Position numbers and translations under genes: made by a program. From NCBI GenBank assembly GCA_963826475.1, contig CAWGXC010000003.1, positions 806,001-870,000 of the forward strand: a stretch of DNA of 64,000 nt, given 5' to 3'. This DNA comes from RHKX01 sp963826475 (GTDB lineage Bacteria; Actinomycetota; Thermoleophilia; Solirubrobacterales; 70-9). Position 1 is the stretch's first letter; each line of letters begins with the position of its first letter. Below, one piece after another: positions 25,541 through 33,866 of this stretch. Under the pieces are notes generated by a model, which worked only from the letters and a program-made list of their open reading frames with translations, was not told the DNA's origin and made no database searches.

Positions 25541-27992
25541 GGAGGCTCACCCCGATCGACTCCAGTGCGGCGATGATCCCCGCCCGCTCAGCGGCGACCT
25601 CCGCGTCGGTGAGCGTGCGGTCGGCGGCGCGGAACTCGAGACGGATCGCGAGGCTGCGCTTGCCCGCGGGTACCTGCTCACCCTCGTAGACGTCGAAGAC
25701 CCGAGCCGTGCGCAGCAGGTCGCTGCCGGCCCCGAGGATCGTCTCGCGGATCCGCTCTGCCGGGAGATCACGCTCCGCCAGCAGGGCGACGTCCTCGTTG
25801 ATGCCGGGATGGGTGGTGACGTCCTCGTAGCGCTCCAGGCCGAGGGGCGCAGCTGCCAGCAGCGGACCAGCGTCGAGCTCGAAGGCGACGCCCGAGGGAG
25901 CGTCGATCCGGCCGAGCACGCTGGGGTGCAGCTCGCCGAGCCAGCCGACCTCCTGCTCGCCGAGGCGAACGGATGCGGCCCGGGAAGGATGCAGGAAGGG
26001 CCGGGACGCGGGCTCGATTGTGACGTCGACCGCGAGCGCCGCGGCGATCAGCTCGATCAGCCCCTTGGCCTCGTAGAAGTCCGCCCTCGCGGGGTCCTCG
26101 CGCCAGGACGAGGGCCGCAGGGCGCCGATGACGACGCAGCCGATCCTGTGCGGCTCGGCGATCGGGGCGCTCCGGTCCCCGGAGAAGCCACCGTCGAGCA
26201 CGCCGCCGTTCACCGGTGCGCGCCGAGGGAGATAAGCACGCCCGGACTCGAAGAGGGCGACGCGGTCGACGCCACGGGCGAGGTTGTGAGCCGCGGCTCC
26301 CAGCAACCCGCCGATCAGATCGGTGCGCATCACCGACTGCTCCTCCGAGAGCGGATTGTGGATGGCGACCGCACCGCCGTGGGCGGGGTCGAGCTCCGGA
26401 CCCGCCCCGGGGCTGACGAAGCTCCAGGTGATCGCCTCGTCGAGGCCTGCATCGCGCAGCAGGTCCTCGACCCGGCGCAGCAGCACCTGGTGGCGCTCGA
26501 GGCCGCCGACGGCGGCGCGGCGCTCGGGCAGCGTCATCGGCAGGTTCTCGTCAAGGCCGTGGACCCGCGCGATCTCCTCGATCACATCGACCTCGCGGGT
26601 GACGTCGAAGTACCGGTCGGCCGGGACCTCCACCTCGATCGTCGTCTCGTCCCCCCCGGTTCCGAAGCCGAGCCGTTCCAGCTGCTCTCGGACCCGGGTG
26701 GGCGCGATGCTCATTCCGAGCAGGGCGTCGCTGCGCGCCGGGCGCATCACGACCGAGCGCGGCTCGAACGCCACGGCGTCGACGTCGATCGTTCCCGGCA
26801 CCAGCCGCGCGCCCGCCAGCTCCACCAGCAGCCGCGAGGCGACCCGCTGTGCCCTCATCGTCAGATCGGGGTGGATCTGCTTCTCGAAGCGCGTGGAGGC
26901 CTCCGAGCGCAGGGCCAGGCGATTGGAGGAGCGCAATATGTTGGGCCCGTCCCAATTGGCCGATTCGAGCAGCACCCGGGTCGTCGTCTCCGAGACCTCC
27001 GAGACCTGGCCGCCCATGATCCCGGCGACGCCCGAGGGCTGATCGCGGTCACAGACGAGAACCGTCTCGGAGTCGAGCGTCCGCTCGACGTCGTCGAGGG
27101 TGGTCATCTTCTCCCCGTCCTCCGCGCGACGGACGATCACCTCACCGCCTGGGACGCGGTCGAGGTCGAAGGCGTGGAGCGGCTGTCCGGTCAGGAGCAT
27201 CACGTAGTTGGTGATGTCGACGACGTTGTTGATCGGGCGCTGCCCGGCCCCGATCAGCCGCGCCTTCAGCCACAGCGGGGAAGGCTTGATCTCGACGTCG
27301 ACGAAGGCGCGAGCGGTGAAGCGCGGGCAGAGCTCCGGAACGTCGACGCGGACCGAGGCATGGTCGGTGACGCCGTCGTCGCCGGTCGCCTCGGCATCGG
27401 CGTCCCAAGGCGGCGTCTCCAGCTCGGCGCCGGTGATCGCGTGGACCTCCCGGGCGACCCCGTAGACGCTCAGGCAATCGGGCCGGTTGGGCGTGATCTC
27501 GAGCTCGAGCACCGTCTCGGCGATCGGCAACACCGAACTCAGCGGAGCTCCAGGCTCCATCTCGGCGGCGAGGTCGTCGAGGACCGCGATGCCGTCATCG
27601 TCGGTACCGAGCTCCATCTCGGTCTCCGAGAGGATCATCCCGCTCGACTCGATGCCGCGCAGCTTGGCGGTGCCCAACTTCGCTCCGCCGGGCATCACGG
27701 CTCCGGGCAGGGCGACGGCCACGGTCTGGCCGGCACCGACGTTCGGCGCGCCGCAGACGATCGTCCGCGGCTCACCGTCGCCGGTGTCGACGCTGCACAC
27801 CCGCAGCCGGTCCGCGTTGGGGTGCTGCTCGGCCGACAGGACCTTGCCGACCACGAAGCCGTCGGTCGAGTCGGTGCCGAGCGTCGTGACCCGCTCGACC
27901 TCGGTGCCCGTCATCGACAGCCGTTCGGCGAGGATCTCCGGCTCGAGGCCGGAGTCGCAGTACTGCTCGAGCCAACTCAGCGGGACGCGCAT
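25533..27992 (-). CDS. pheT: Phenylalanyl-tRNA synthetase beta subunit
   Basis: An 819-residue subunit that, with PheS, charges tRNA-Phe. Domain order fits bacterial PheT: an N-terminal tRNA-binding (EMAP-like) domain (about 40-150, GKVLSAEQHPNADRLRVC), B3/B4 editing domain (about 210-380, with NNVVDITNYVMLLTGQPLHAFD), B5 domain (about 400-470), a catalytic-like core, and the FDX-ACB anticodon domain at the end (VFDVYEGEQVPAGKRSLA). Its ATG (27992) shares one base with the pheS stop (TGATG), and its 3' end overlaps argC. Confidence 0.97.
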   Translation of the reverse strand: MRVPLSWLEQYCDSGLEPEILAERLSMTGTEVERVTTLGTDSTDGFVVGKVLSAEQHPNADRLRVCSVDTGDGEPRTIVCGAPNVGAGQTVAVALPGAVMPGGAKLGTAKLRGIESSGMILSETEMELGTDDDGIAVLDDLAAEMEPGAPLSSVLPIAETVLELEITPNRPDCLSVYGVAREVHAITGAELETPPWDADAEATGDDGVTDHASVRVDVPELCPRFTARAFVDVEIKPSPLWLKARLIGAGQRPINNVVDITNYVMLLTGQPLHAFDLDRVPGGEVIVRRAEDGEKMTTLDDVERTLDSETVLVCDRDQPSGVAGIMGGQVSEVSETTTRVLLESANWDGPNILRSSNRLALRSEASTRFEKQIHPDLTMRAQRVASRLLVELAGARLVPGTIDVDAVAFEPRSVVMRPARSDALLGMSIAPTRVREQLERLGFGTGGDETTIEVEVPADRYFDVTREVDVIEEIARVHGLDENLPMTLPERRAAVGGLERHQVLLRRVEDLLRDAGLDEAITWSFVSPGAGPELDPAHGGAVAIHNPLSEEQSVMRTDLIGGLLGAAAHNLARGVDRVALFESGRAYLPRRAPVNGGVLDGGFSGDRSAPIAEPHRIGCVVIGALRPSSWREDPARADFYEAKGLIELIAAALAVDVTIEPASRPFLHPSRAASVRLGEQEVGWLGELHPSVLGRIDAPSGVAFELDAGPLLAAAPLGLERYEDVTTHPGINEDVALLAERDLPAERIRETILGAGSDLLRTARVFDVYEGEQVPAGKRSLAIRLEFRAADRTLTDAEVAAERAGIIAALESIGVSLRG

Positions 27993-29110
27993 CAGAACTG
28001 CTCCAGCAGACGCACGTCGTTGTCGAAGAACATGCGCAGGTCGGGAATGCCGTGCTTGAGCATCGCCACCCGCTCGACCCCGAGCCCGAAGGCGAACCCC
28101 TGGACCCTCTCGGGGTCGTAGCCGTTGGCCTCGACGAAGCCGAACACGTTCGGGTCAACCATCCCGGCGCCGAGGATCTCGAGCCAGCCCGTGCCCTTGC
28201 ACAGGCTGCAGCGCTCGCCGTCGAGGCGCCCGCAGCCGCCGCAGCGGAAGCAGGAGACGTCGACCTCGACGCTGGGCTCGGTGAACGGGAAGAAATGAGG
28301 ACGGATGCGGACGTCGCGGTCGGGACCGAAGATCGTCCGGGCGAAGGTCAGCAGGGTGCCGTGGAGATCGGCGAGCGTGATGCCCTCGCCGACCGCCAGC
28401 CCCTCGATCTGGTGGAACATCGGGGTGTGGGTGGCATCGGAATCGCGGCGATAGACCCGGCCGGGGACGACGATGAAGATCGGCGGCTTCTGGTGCTCCA
28501 TCCCACGCACCTGCATCGGCGAGGTGTGGGTCCGCAGGAGCACGTCGCGCGGGCCGGGCGGCAGGCTCAGCGGGAGCCCATCGGGACCGAACAGCTCGGG
28601 ATCCTCACCCAATGAGGAAGGATCGACGTAGAACGTGTCCTGGAGCATCCGCGCCGGGTGCCCGGGCGGGTAGTTGAGCGCGGTGAAGTTGTAGAGGTCG
28701 TGCTCGACCTCCGGGCCCTCGAGGACCCGGTAGCCGAGCCCGACGAAGACGTCCTCGATCTCCCGGCGCGTCCGGGTCAGCGGATGCAGGTGCCCGAGCC
28801 GCACCGGCGGCGTCCCGGGCAGCGTGACGTCGATCCCCTCACCCTCCAGCCGGCCCTGCAACTCGACCCCCTCGAGCCGCTCCTTCGCCCCGTCGAGGAG
28901 CGTTTCGAGCTCAACCCGCGCCTGGTTGCCGGCCTTGCCGACCGGCCCTCGCTCGGACGGCTCGAGCTCGCCGATTCCGCGCAGGATCCCGGTCAGCTCG
29001 GCCTTCCGACCGAGGTAGCGGACCCGCAGTTCCTCGAGGGTGGCGGCGTCCGGCGCCGCCTCAATCGCGGTCCGGGCCTCGGCGCGCAGCTCTTCGATCC
29101 GCTCCAGCAT
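27992..29110 (-). CDS. pheS: Phenylalanyl-tRNA synthetase alpha subunit
   Basis: A 372-residue class II synthetase catalytic subunit. It has the N-terminal coiled coil (1-90, LEELRVRYLGRKAELTG), motif 1 and 2 regions (RTHTSPMQVRGM, FHQIEGLAVGEG) and motif 3 near the end (GFAFGLGVERVAML). A Cys-rich insert after FPFTEPSVEVDV (CFRCGGCG, then CSLCKGTGW) looks like a zinc ribbon, a known variation in some bacterial PheS. It starts at 29110, four bases after the trmH-like gene stop, and is coupled to pheT. Confidence 0.97.
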   Translation of the reverse strand: MLERIEELRAEARTAIEAAPDAATLEELRVRYLGRKAELTGILRGIGELEPSERGPVGKAGNQARVELETLLDGAKERLEGVELQGRLEGEGIDVTLPGTPPVRLGHLHPLTRTRREIEDVFVGLGYRVLEGPEVEHDLYNFTALNYPPGHPARMLQDTFYVDPSSLGEDPELFGPDGLPLSLPPGPRDVLLRTHTSPMQVRGMEHQKPPIFIVVPGRVYRRDSDATHTPMFHQIEGLAVGEGITLADLHGTLLTFARTIFGPDRDVRIRPHFFPFTEPSVEVDVSCFRCGGCGRLDGERCSLCKGTGWLEILGAGMVDPNVFGFVEANGYDPERVQGFAFGLGVERVAMLKHGIPDLRMFFDNDVRLLEQF

Positions 29111-29113
29111 CGT

Positions 29114-29836
29114 TCAGCCGCTCTCCGCGACCCGCAGCGAAGATATCCGCTGCAGCCCGATCGCCGCTGCGGCGGCGACGTTGAGGGATTCGGAGCCCGG
29201 CTGAAGCGGGATCGTGGCCCGTGCGTCGCAGCCCGCGAGGACGTCGTCGGGGAGTCCGCCCCGCTCCGAGCCGAGGCACAGGGTCGGGGCTACGCCGAGG
29301 GCCGCGATCGCCTCGTCGAGGTCATCTCCCCCGTTCGCGACCAGCGCCAGCCGCGGGGCCGGGGTGCTCGCCAGCTCGCCGCGGACGGGCGGGTGCTCGA
29401 AGATCGCTCCCATCGTGGCCCGCGCGGCCTTGGGAGAGAAGGGGTCGGCGCTGCCGGGGCCGAGGACGACCGTGGCCCCGGCGATCGCGGCGGCAGTTCG
29501 CACGATGGTCCCGACGTTTCCGGGATCGGAGGCTCCATGGAGGTAAACGACGCTTCCATCGACACTCTCGCCCCGCGCCGGCATCCGCCAGACGGCGATC
29601 ACCCTCGTTCCCGAGCCGAGTGTCGAGGCCGCGTCGAGCAGGTGATCTTCGACCTCCATCCCCTCGATCCCGGATCCCGGGGCGACGAGGACGTCAAGCG
29701 GCGCCCAGCCGGCATCGAGGCCGGCCGCGAGCAGATCCTCGCCCTCGGTGACGAAGGCGTTCTCGCGGTCGCGCCACTTGCGCTCCCGGAGCTTGCGCAC
29801 CAGCTTCAGCCTGTCGTTGTCACCACTGACGATCAT
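29114..29836 (-). CDS. TrmH/SpoU-family RNA 2'-O-methyltransferase
   Basis: A 240-residue SPOUT methyltransferase, probably acting on rRNA or tRNA ribose. The knot motifs are present: GNVGTIVRTAAAIAGA (motif 1), LCLGSERGGLPDDVLAG (motif 2) and IPLQPGSESLNVAAAAAIG (motif 3). The N-terminal part (NDRLKLVRKLRERKWRDREN) is the substrate-binding extension seen in rRNA methyltransferases of this family. It starts at ATG 29836 with an AGGAAG ribosome site, only 22 bases past a strong terminator, and is followed by pheST. The modified nucleotide cannot be predicted. Confidence 0.88.
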   Translation of the reverse strand: MIVSGDNDRLKLVRKLRERKWRDRENAFVTEGEDLLAAGLDAGWAPLDVLVAPGSGIEGMEVEDHLLDAASTLGSGTRVIAVWRMPARGESVDGSVVYLHGASDPGNVGTIVRTAAAIAGATVVLGPGSADPFSPKAARATMGAIFEHPPVRGELASTPAPRLALVANGGDDLDEAIAALGVAPTLCLGSERGGLPDDVLAGCDARATIPLQPGSESLNVAAAAAIGLQRISSLRVAESG

Positions 29837-29857
29837 TTGTTGCTTCCTGTTTACGCC

Positions 29858-29889
29858 AAAAAAAAGGGCGGCCCTACCTTGGACCGCCC
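29858..29889 (-). terminator. Rho-independent terminator after rplT
   Basis: On the minus strand a 9-bp stem (GGGCGGTCC / GGGCCGCCC, one G-U pair) with six-base loop is followed by eight T residues (29865-29858). It lies 22 bases after the rplT stop and ends 21 bases before the trmH-like ATG. It is the clearest intrinsic terminator in the window. Confidence 0.9.
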
Positions 29890-29911
29890 GGGAAAATCGA
29901 TGTGGCCGCGG

Positions 29912-30268
29912 CTACGCAACGGCCTCCCGGGATGCCTCGGCAAATCGGCGGAACGTCTCGGGATCGCGCACGGCGATGTCCGCGAGCATCTTGCGGTTGA
30001 CCTCGATCCCGGCGACGCCGAGGCCGTGGATGAAGTCCGAGTAGCTGAGGCCGTTCTGCCTGGCGGCCGCGTTGATCCGCGTGATCCAGAGGCGGCGGAA
30101 GTCACGCTTGCGCACGCGGCGATCGCGAAAGGCGTACCAGCCCGAGCGCATGACCTGCTCGTTGGCGAGCCGGTAGCTGGAGTGCTTGCGCCCGTAATAG
30201 CCCTTGGCCTGGTCGAGCACCTTCTTCTTGCGCCGGCGACGAGCGACGGCGTTGGTTGCGCGAGGCAT
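29912..30268 (-). CDS. rplT: 50S ribosomal protein L20
   Basis: A 118-residue L20 with the basic N-terminal extension (MPRATNAVARRRRKKKVLDQAKGYYGRK in pieces: KVLDQAKGYYGRK) and the globular core with FRRLWITRINAAARQNGLSYS. It binds 23S rRNA early in 50S assembly and in many bacteria also represses its own operon by binding the infC-rpmI-rplT leader. It lies four bases after rpmI and is closed by the intrinsic terminator. Confidence 0.98.
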   Translation of the reverse strand: MPRATNAVARRRRKKKVLDQAKGYYGRKHSSYRLANEQVMRSGWYAFRDRRVRKRDFRRLWITRINAAARQNGLSYSDFIHGLGVAGIEVNRKMLADIAVRDPETFRRFAEASREAVA

Positions 30269-30271
30269 GGC

Positions 30272-30472
30272 CTACTTCTTCTTTCCGAGAAGGCGATCGA
30301 CGCGTGAGGTGTCAGCCGGGGCGATCGCGACGGGGTTGCCCATCTGGCGCTTGCGCTTCGGCGACTTCTTCTCGAGGATGTGGCTCGAGTAGGCGTGCCG
30401 GCCACGGAGCTTGCCGCTCGCGGTCCGCTTGAAGCGCTTCTTGGCGCCTGAATGGGTCTTCATCTTGGGCAT
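30272..30472 (-). CDS. rpmI: 50S ribosomal protein L35
   Basis: A 66-residue, highly basic L35 beginning MPKMKTHSGAKKRFKRTASG, which is the family signature, and ending with a basic tail (DRLLGKKK). It is a structural protein of the large subunit. It is located between infC (56 bases upstream) and rplT (three bases downstream), the usual bacterial order. Confidence 0.98.
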   Translation of the reverse strand: MPKMKTHSGAKKRFKRTASGKLRGRHAYSSHILEKKSPKRKRQMGNPVAIAPADTSRVDRLLGKKK

Positions 30473-30528
30473 CGGGCTCGGTATTGAAGCAGAGGCCGGT
30501 CGGCCGCCGCTGTCCAGGTGCCCGGCGA

Positions 30529-31197
30529 TCAGGCCTGGGCGGCCTCTGGAGCCTCTTCCGGTGCGGCTTCCGGCGCTTCGGTCGGAGCCTCGGCCTCAGC
30601 CTCTGCGGGCGCCTCGGATTGCGCTGCGGGTTCAGAGGTCTGCTCCTCGTCAACCTTGCCCGGGCCGAGGATCATGTGCATGTTGCGACCCTCCTGCTGC
30701 GGCGACTGCTCGGTGATGGCGAGCTCGCCGAGGTCCTCGGAAAGGCGTTCGAGCAGAGCGCGGCCACGCTCGGGATGAGCCTGCTCGCGCCCGCGGAACA
30801 TGATCGTGACCTTGACCTTGTCCTTCTTGCGGAGGAACCGCTCGACGTGACCCTTCTTGGTCTCGTAGTCGTGGTCGGCGATCTTCGGGCGCAGCTTGAT
30901 CTCGCGGACGTTGACCTGCTGCTGGTGCTTGCGGGCCTGCTTGGCCTTCTGCTCGAGCTCGTACTTGTACTTCGAGTAGTCGAGCAGGCGGCAGACGGGC
31001 GGGCGCGAGTCCGGCGCGACCTCGACGAGATCGAGATCGGCCTCGCGGGCGATTCGCCGGGCCTCGTCGGTATCGAGGACGCCGACCTGCTCGCCGTCGG
31101 AACCGATCAGACGGACCTTTGGCACGCGAATGCGCTCATTGATCCGCGTCTGGTCCCGCTCAGGGGGACGCCGATCGAAACGACGAGGTACCGGCAC
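30529..31197 (-). CDS. infC: Translation initiation factor IF-3
   Basis: A 222-residue IF-3 that binds the 30S subunit and checks initiator tRNA pairing. The N-terminal domain (about 18-85) has RINERIRVPKVRLI and LVEVAPDSRPPVCRLLDYSK; the C-terminal domain (about 100-180) has REIKLRPKIADHDYETK and VKVTIMFRGRE. About 40 residues beyond the usual end are Ala/Glu/Pro-rich and look disordered, a common actinobacterial addition. The start is a GTG at 31197. A promoter lies about 120 bases upstream, leaving a leader where L20 autoregulation could act. Confidence 0.97.
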   Translation of the reverse strand: MPVPRRFDRRPPERDQTRINERIRVPKVRLIGSDGEQVGVLDTDEARRIAREADLDLVEVAPDSRPPVCRLLDYSKYKYELEQKAKQARKHQQQVNVREIKLRPKIADHDYETKKGHVERFLRKKDKVKVTIMFRGREQAHPERGRALLERLSEDLGELAITEQSPQQEGRNMHMILGPGKVDEEQTSEPAAQSEAPAEAEAEAPTEAPEAAPEEAPEAAQA

Positions 31198-31314
31198 TAG
31201 TTGGAGGAGACGCGGAGCGTCAAGCCGGAGGAGTCGAGAGCTCGAACAAAGAGAGGTACAAGTGCACGGGCGCTCAGCGGCGCGACGTGGTTTCGGTGAC
31301 TTGCATCGCCACGC

Positions 31315-31342
31315 AGTATAGAGGCGAGCCGACCGGGCGCAA
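31315..31342 (-). promoter_or_regulatory. Probable promoter of the infC operon
   Basis: On the minus strand TTGCGC (31342-31337) precedes TATACT (31320-31315) with a 16-base spacer. The -10 is identical to the one found for the LPFTG gene. It leaves an untranslated leader of about 110 nt before the infC GTG. Confidence 0.55.
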
Positions 31343-31374
31343 GGGCGCGGTCGACGGCCGATCTCGCTCGGGCG

Positions 31375-33321
31375 TCAACCGGTGGCCGCCGAGCCGCTGA
31401 GCCGCTGCGCCAGCTCGGCGGCGGAGAGGGTGCCGAGGTCGCCGTCGGCGTGCGAGCGCACCGATGCGCCGCCGGCCTCGATCTCGCGGTCCCCGACGAC
31501 GAGCATGTAGGGGACCTTCGAAAGCTCGGCGTCGCGGATCTTGCGGCCGACCGACTCGGTGCGGTGGTCGAGCGACGTCCGGACGCCGGCGGTGGCGAGC
31601 TCGCCCTGCAGGCGCTCGGCCGCTTCGACGTGGCGGTCCGAGACCGGCAGCAGCGCCGCCTGGGTCGGGGCGAGCCAGTCCGGGAAGCGGCCGCCGTGAT
31701 GCTCGATCAAGATGCCGCAGAAGCGCTCCATGGAGCCGAGCAGCGCGCGATGGATCATCACCGGACGGTGCTCGGCGTTGTCGGCGCCCTGGTAGGTCAG
31801 GTCGAACCGCTCCGGCATCTGGAAGTCGAGCTGACAGGTGCCGAGCTGCCAGGACCGGCCGAGTGCGTCAGTGACGTGGAAGTCGATCTTGGGCCCGTAG
31901 AAAGCGCCGTCGCCCGGATTCAGCTGGTAGTCGCGGTCGAGGCGCGCAAGCGCGTCGGCGAGCGCCTTCTCAGCCTGCTCCCACGTCTCGGCCGACCCGA
32001 TCGCCTTCTCGGGCTTGGTCGACAGCTCGAGGCGGACGTCGGTGAATCCGAACTCCTCATAGAGCTCGTCGATCGCCTCGCAGATGTCGATCACCTCGTC
32101 CTCGATGTGCTCGGGCATGCAGTAGACGTGAGCGTCGTCCTGGGTGAAGGCGCGGACCCGGAGCAATCCGTGCAGCACGCCGGCACGCTCGAAGCGCGAC
32201 ACGCTGCCGTACTCGGCGAGCCGCAGGGGCAGGTCGCGGTAGGAGTGACGTTCGGAGTCGAAGACGAGGCAGGCGCCGGGGCAGTTCATCGGCTTCAGCG
32301 CGAAGTGCCTGCCCTCCTCCTCGCGGTCCCGCTCAGCCGGCTCCGCGAAATACATGTTCTCGCGGTAGTTGTCGTAGTGGCCGGAACGGTGCCAGAGGTC
32401 CACGTCCATCACCTCGGGGGTGCGGATCTCCTGATAGCCGCGCTTGGCCAGCTGGGCGTCGACCCGCTCGCGGACGAGCTTCAGGAGCACGGTCCCCTGC
32501 GGGAGCCAGAACGGCATGCCGGGCGACTCCGGCCGGAAGGTGAACAGCCCCAGCTCGGGCCCCAGGCGCCGATGATCGTTGGCCCGCGCCATCTCCATTC
32601 GCTCGAGGTGGGCGGCGAGGTCCTTCTTGTTGAAGAAGGCGGTGCCGTAGATGCGCGTCAGCATCTGGCGGGTCTCGTCGCCGCGCCAGTACGCCCCGGC
32701 CAGCGAGTTCAGCTTGATCGCCTCGATTCGACCCGTCGAGGGAGCGTGCGGGCCACGGCAGAGGTCGGTGAACGGCCCGTTGGCGTAAAGGGAGACGGTC
32801 TCGACGCCCTCGTTCTCGACGAGGTCCTCGATCAGCTCGACCTTGTAGGGCTGGTCCTCGGCCCGAAAGCGCTCGAGGGCCTCGGCGACCGGGACGTCCG
32901 TGCGCTCGAAGATCTCGTCGGCCTTGATGTGCTCGCGCATCTTCTCCTCGATGCGCTCGAGGTCCGCAGCGGAGACGGAGACGCCCTCGGGGAACTCGAA
33001 GTCGTAGTAGAAGCCGTTCTCGATCGGCGGACCGATCGACACCTTCGTGCCGGGGAAGAGGTCGACGACCGCGGTCGCCATCACGTGGGCGGCGTCATGG
33101 CGGATCAGGTCGAGCGCGCCGTCGCTCTTGTTGGTGACGATCTCGATCGCCTCGCCGTCCGCGAGCGGCGCCGCCAGGTCGCGGGTCTCGCCCGCCACCC
33201 GGATCGCCAGGGCCGCGCGAGCCAAGCCAGGGCCGATCGCCGCGGCGGCGTCGGCTCCGGTTGCGCCCGCGTCGAGCTCGAGCGGCGAGCCATCGGGAAG
33301 GGTGACGGTCAGGTTGGGCAT
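31375..33321 (-). CDS. thrS: Threonyl-tRNA synthetase
   Basis: A 648-residue class II synthetase with the full bacterial domain set: TGS domain (1-60, MPNLTVTLPDGSPLEL), editing domain (about 65-225, with HDAAHVMATAV and CRGPHAPSTGRI), catalytic core (about 240-530, with KPMNCPGACLVF, RFERAGVLHGLLRVR and a GAFYGPKIDF block), and the anticodon-binding domain at the end (DRHVEAAERLQGELATAGV). It is read in the same direction as infC, 177 bases upstream. The start ATG 33321 is 56 bases from a divergent thioesterase. I see no T-box leader. Confidence 0.97.
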   Translation of the reverse strand: MPNLTVTLPDGSPLELDAGATGADAAAAIGPGLARAALAIRVAGETRDLAAPLADGEAIEIVTNKSDGALDLIRHDAAHVMATAVVDLFPGTKVSIGPPIENGFYYDFEFPEGVSVSAADLERIEEKMREHIKADEIFERTDVPVAEALERFRAEDQPYKVELIEDLVENEGVETVSLYANGPFTDLCRGPHAPSTGRIEAIKLNSLAGAYWRGDETRQMLTRIYGTAFFNKKDLAAHLERMEMARANDHRRLGPELGLFTFRPESPGMPFWLPQGTVLLKLVRERVDAQLAKRGYQEIRTPEVMDVDLWHRSGHYDNYRENMYFAEPAERDREEEGRHFALKPMNCPGACLVFDSERHSYRDLPLRLAEYGSVSRFERAGVLHGLLRVRAFTQDDAHVYCMPEHIEDEVIDICEAIDELYEEFGFTDVRLELSTKPEKAIGSAETWEQAEKALADALARLDRDYQLNPGDGAFYGPKIDFHVTDALGRSWQLGTCQLDFQMPERFDLTYQGADNAEHRPVMIHRALLGSMERFCGILIEHHGGRFPDWLAPTQAALLPVSDRHVEAAERLQGELATAGVRTSLDHRTESVGRKIRDAELSKVPYMLVVGDREIEAGGASVRSHADGDLGTLSAAELAQRLSGSAATG

Positions 33322-33377
33322 CGGGCGGGATGCTACGTGGAAGGCGCTCCGACCTCGCGTCGGCCATCCTTCCGCCC

Positions 33378-33809
33378 ATGATGAGCGAACGGGAACCCGG
33401 AATCGACGGCCTATCGCGCTGGCTCGGCCTGCGCTGGGAGAGCTACGACCGCCTGCGGCTGACGATCCGCGACGAGCTGATCAACCCGGCCGGCCTGCTC
33501 GCCGGGCCCGTGGCCTACGCGATGATCGACTACTGCATGGGCTCGACCCTCTGGCAGAGCCGCGTGAAGGGCGAGCGCATCGCCACGATCGGCATCTCCA
33601 TCAACTACGTCCAGACCGCGCGCGAGGGCGACGCCATCTGCACGAGCACCCTCGACCGGCGCAACGACCGCATCGCCGTGCTCTCCAGCCGGGTCGAGCA
33701 CGAAGACGGCCGGCTGCTCACAACGGCCATCGGCAGCTTCGCGATCTTTCCCCGTGAGCGACTCGGCGGTCACGACAGCGGGCCAGAGGCGCCGGGCGAG
33801 ACGAGCTAG
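33378..33809 (+). CDS. PaaI-type hotdog-fold thioesterase
   Basis: A 143-residue hotdog-fold protein of the PaaI/4HBT type that would hydrolyse acyl-CoA thioesters. It shows the central helix region NPAGLLAGPVAYAMIDYCMG, analogous to the HGG(V)xxxxxD turn of the family although the usual His-Gly-Gly is replaced by AGP, then IATIGISINYVQTAREGDAI and a final strand TTAIGSFAIF. Two adjacent ATG codons (33378, 33381) can serve as the start. It is divergent from thrS and convergent with a membrane-protein gene, with a stem-loop between. Confidence 0.78.
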   Translation: MMSEREPGIDGLSRWLGLRWESYDRLRLTIRDELINPAGLLAGPVAYAMIDYCMGSTLWQSRVKGERIATIGISINYVQTAREGDAICTSTLDRRNDRIAVLSSRVEHEDGRLLTTAIGSFAIFPRERLGGHDSGPEAPGETS

Positions 33810-33819
33810 GCCGATCGAA

Positions 33820-33856
33820 GGGCGAGTTTTCGTCGGTAAGCGACTCAAACTCGCCC
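33820..33856. terminator. Long stem-loop between convergent genes (element U1)
   Basis: A perfect 10-bp outer stem GGGCGAGTTT (33820-33829) / AAACTCGCCC (33847-33856) encloses a second small stem (GTCG..CGAC) around GTAAG. It fills the 57-bp gap between the convergent thioesterase and membrane-protein genes and is well placed to terminate both. A similar element (U2) occurs at 60546-60582. Confidence 0.65.
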
Positions 33857-33866
33857 CTCGACGTGG

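Noticed and set aside
25386..28121. A 900-codon open frame on the plus strand opposite pheT/pheS
   Set aside because: It is the antisense shadow of two certain synthetase genes in GC-rich DNA; its product is a low-complexity Arg/Gly/Asp/Gln-rich sequence without any domain.
33322..33377. T-box leader for thrS
   Set aside because: Only 56 bases separate thrS from the divergent gene, and no specifier stem or T-box sequence is visible; the same is true before pheS.
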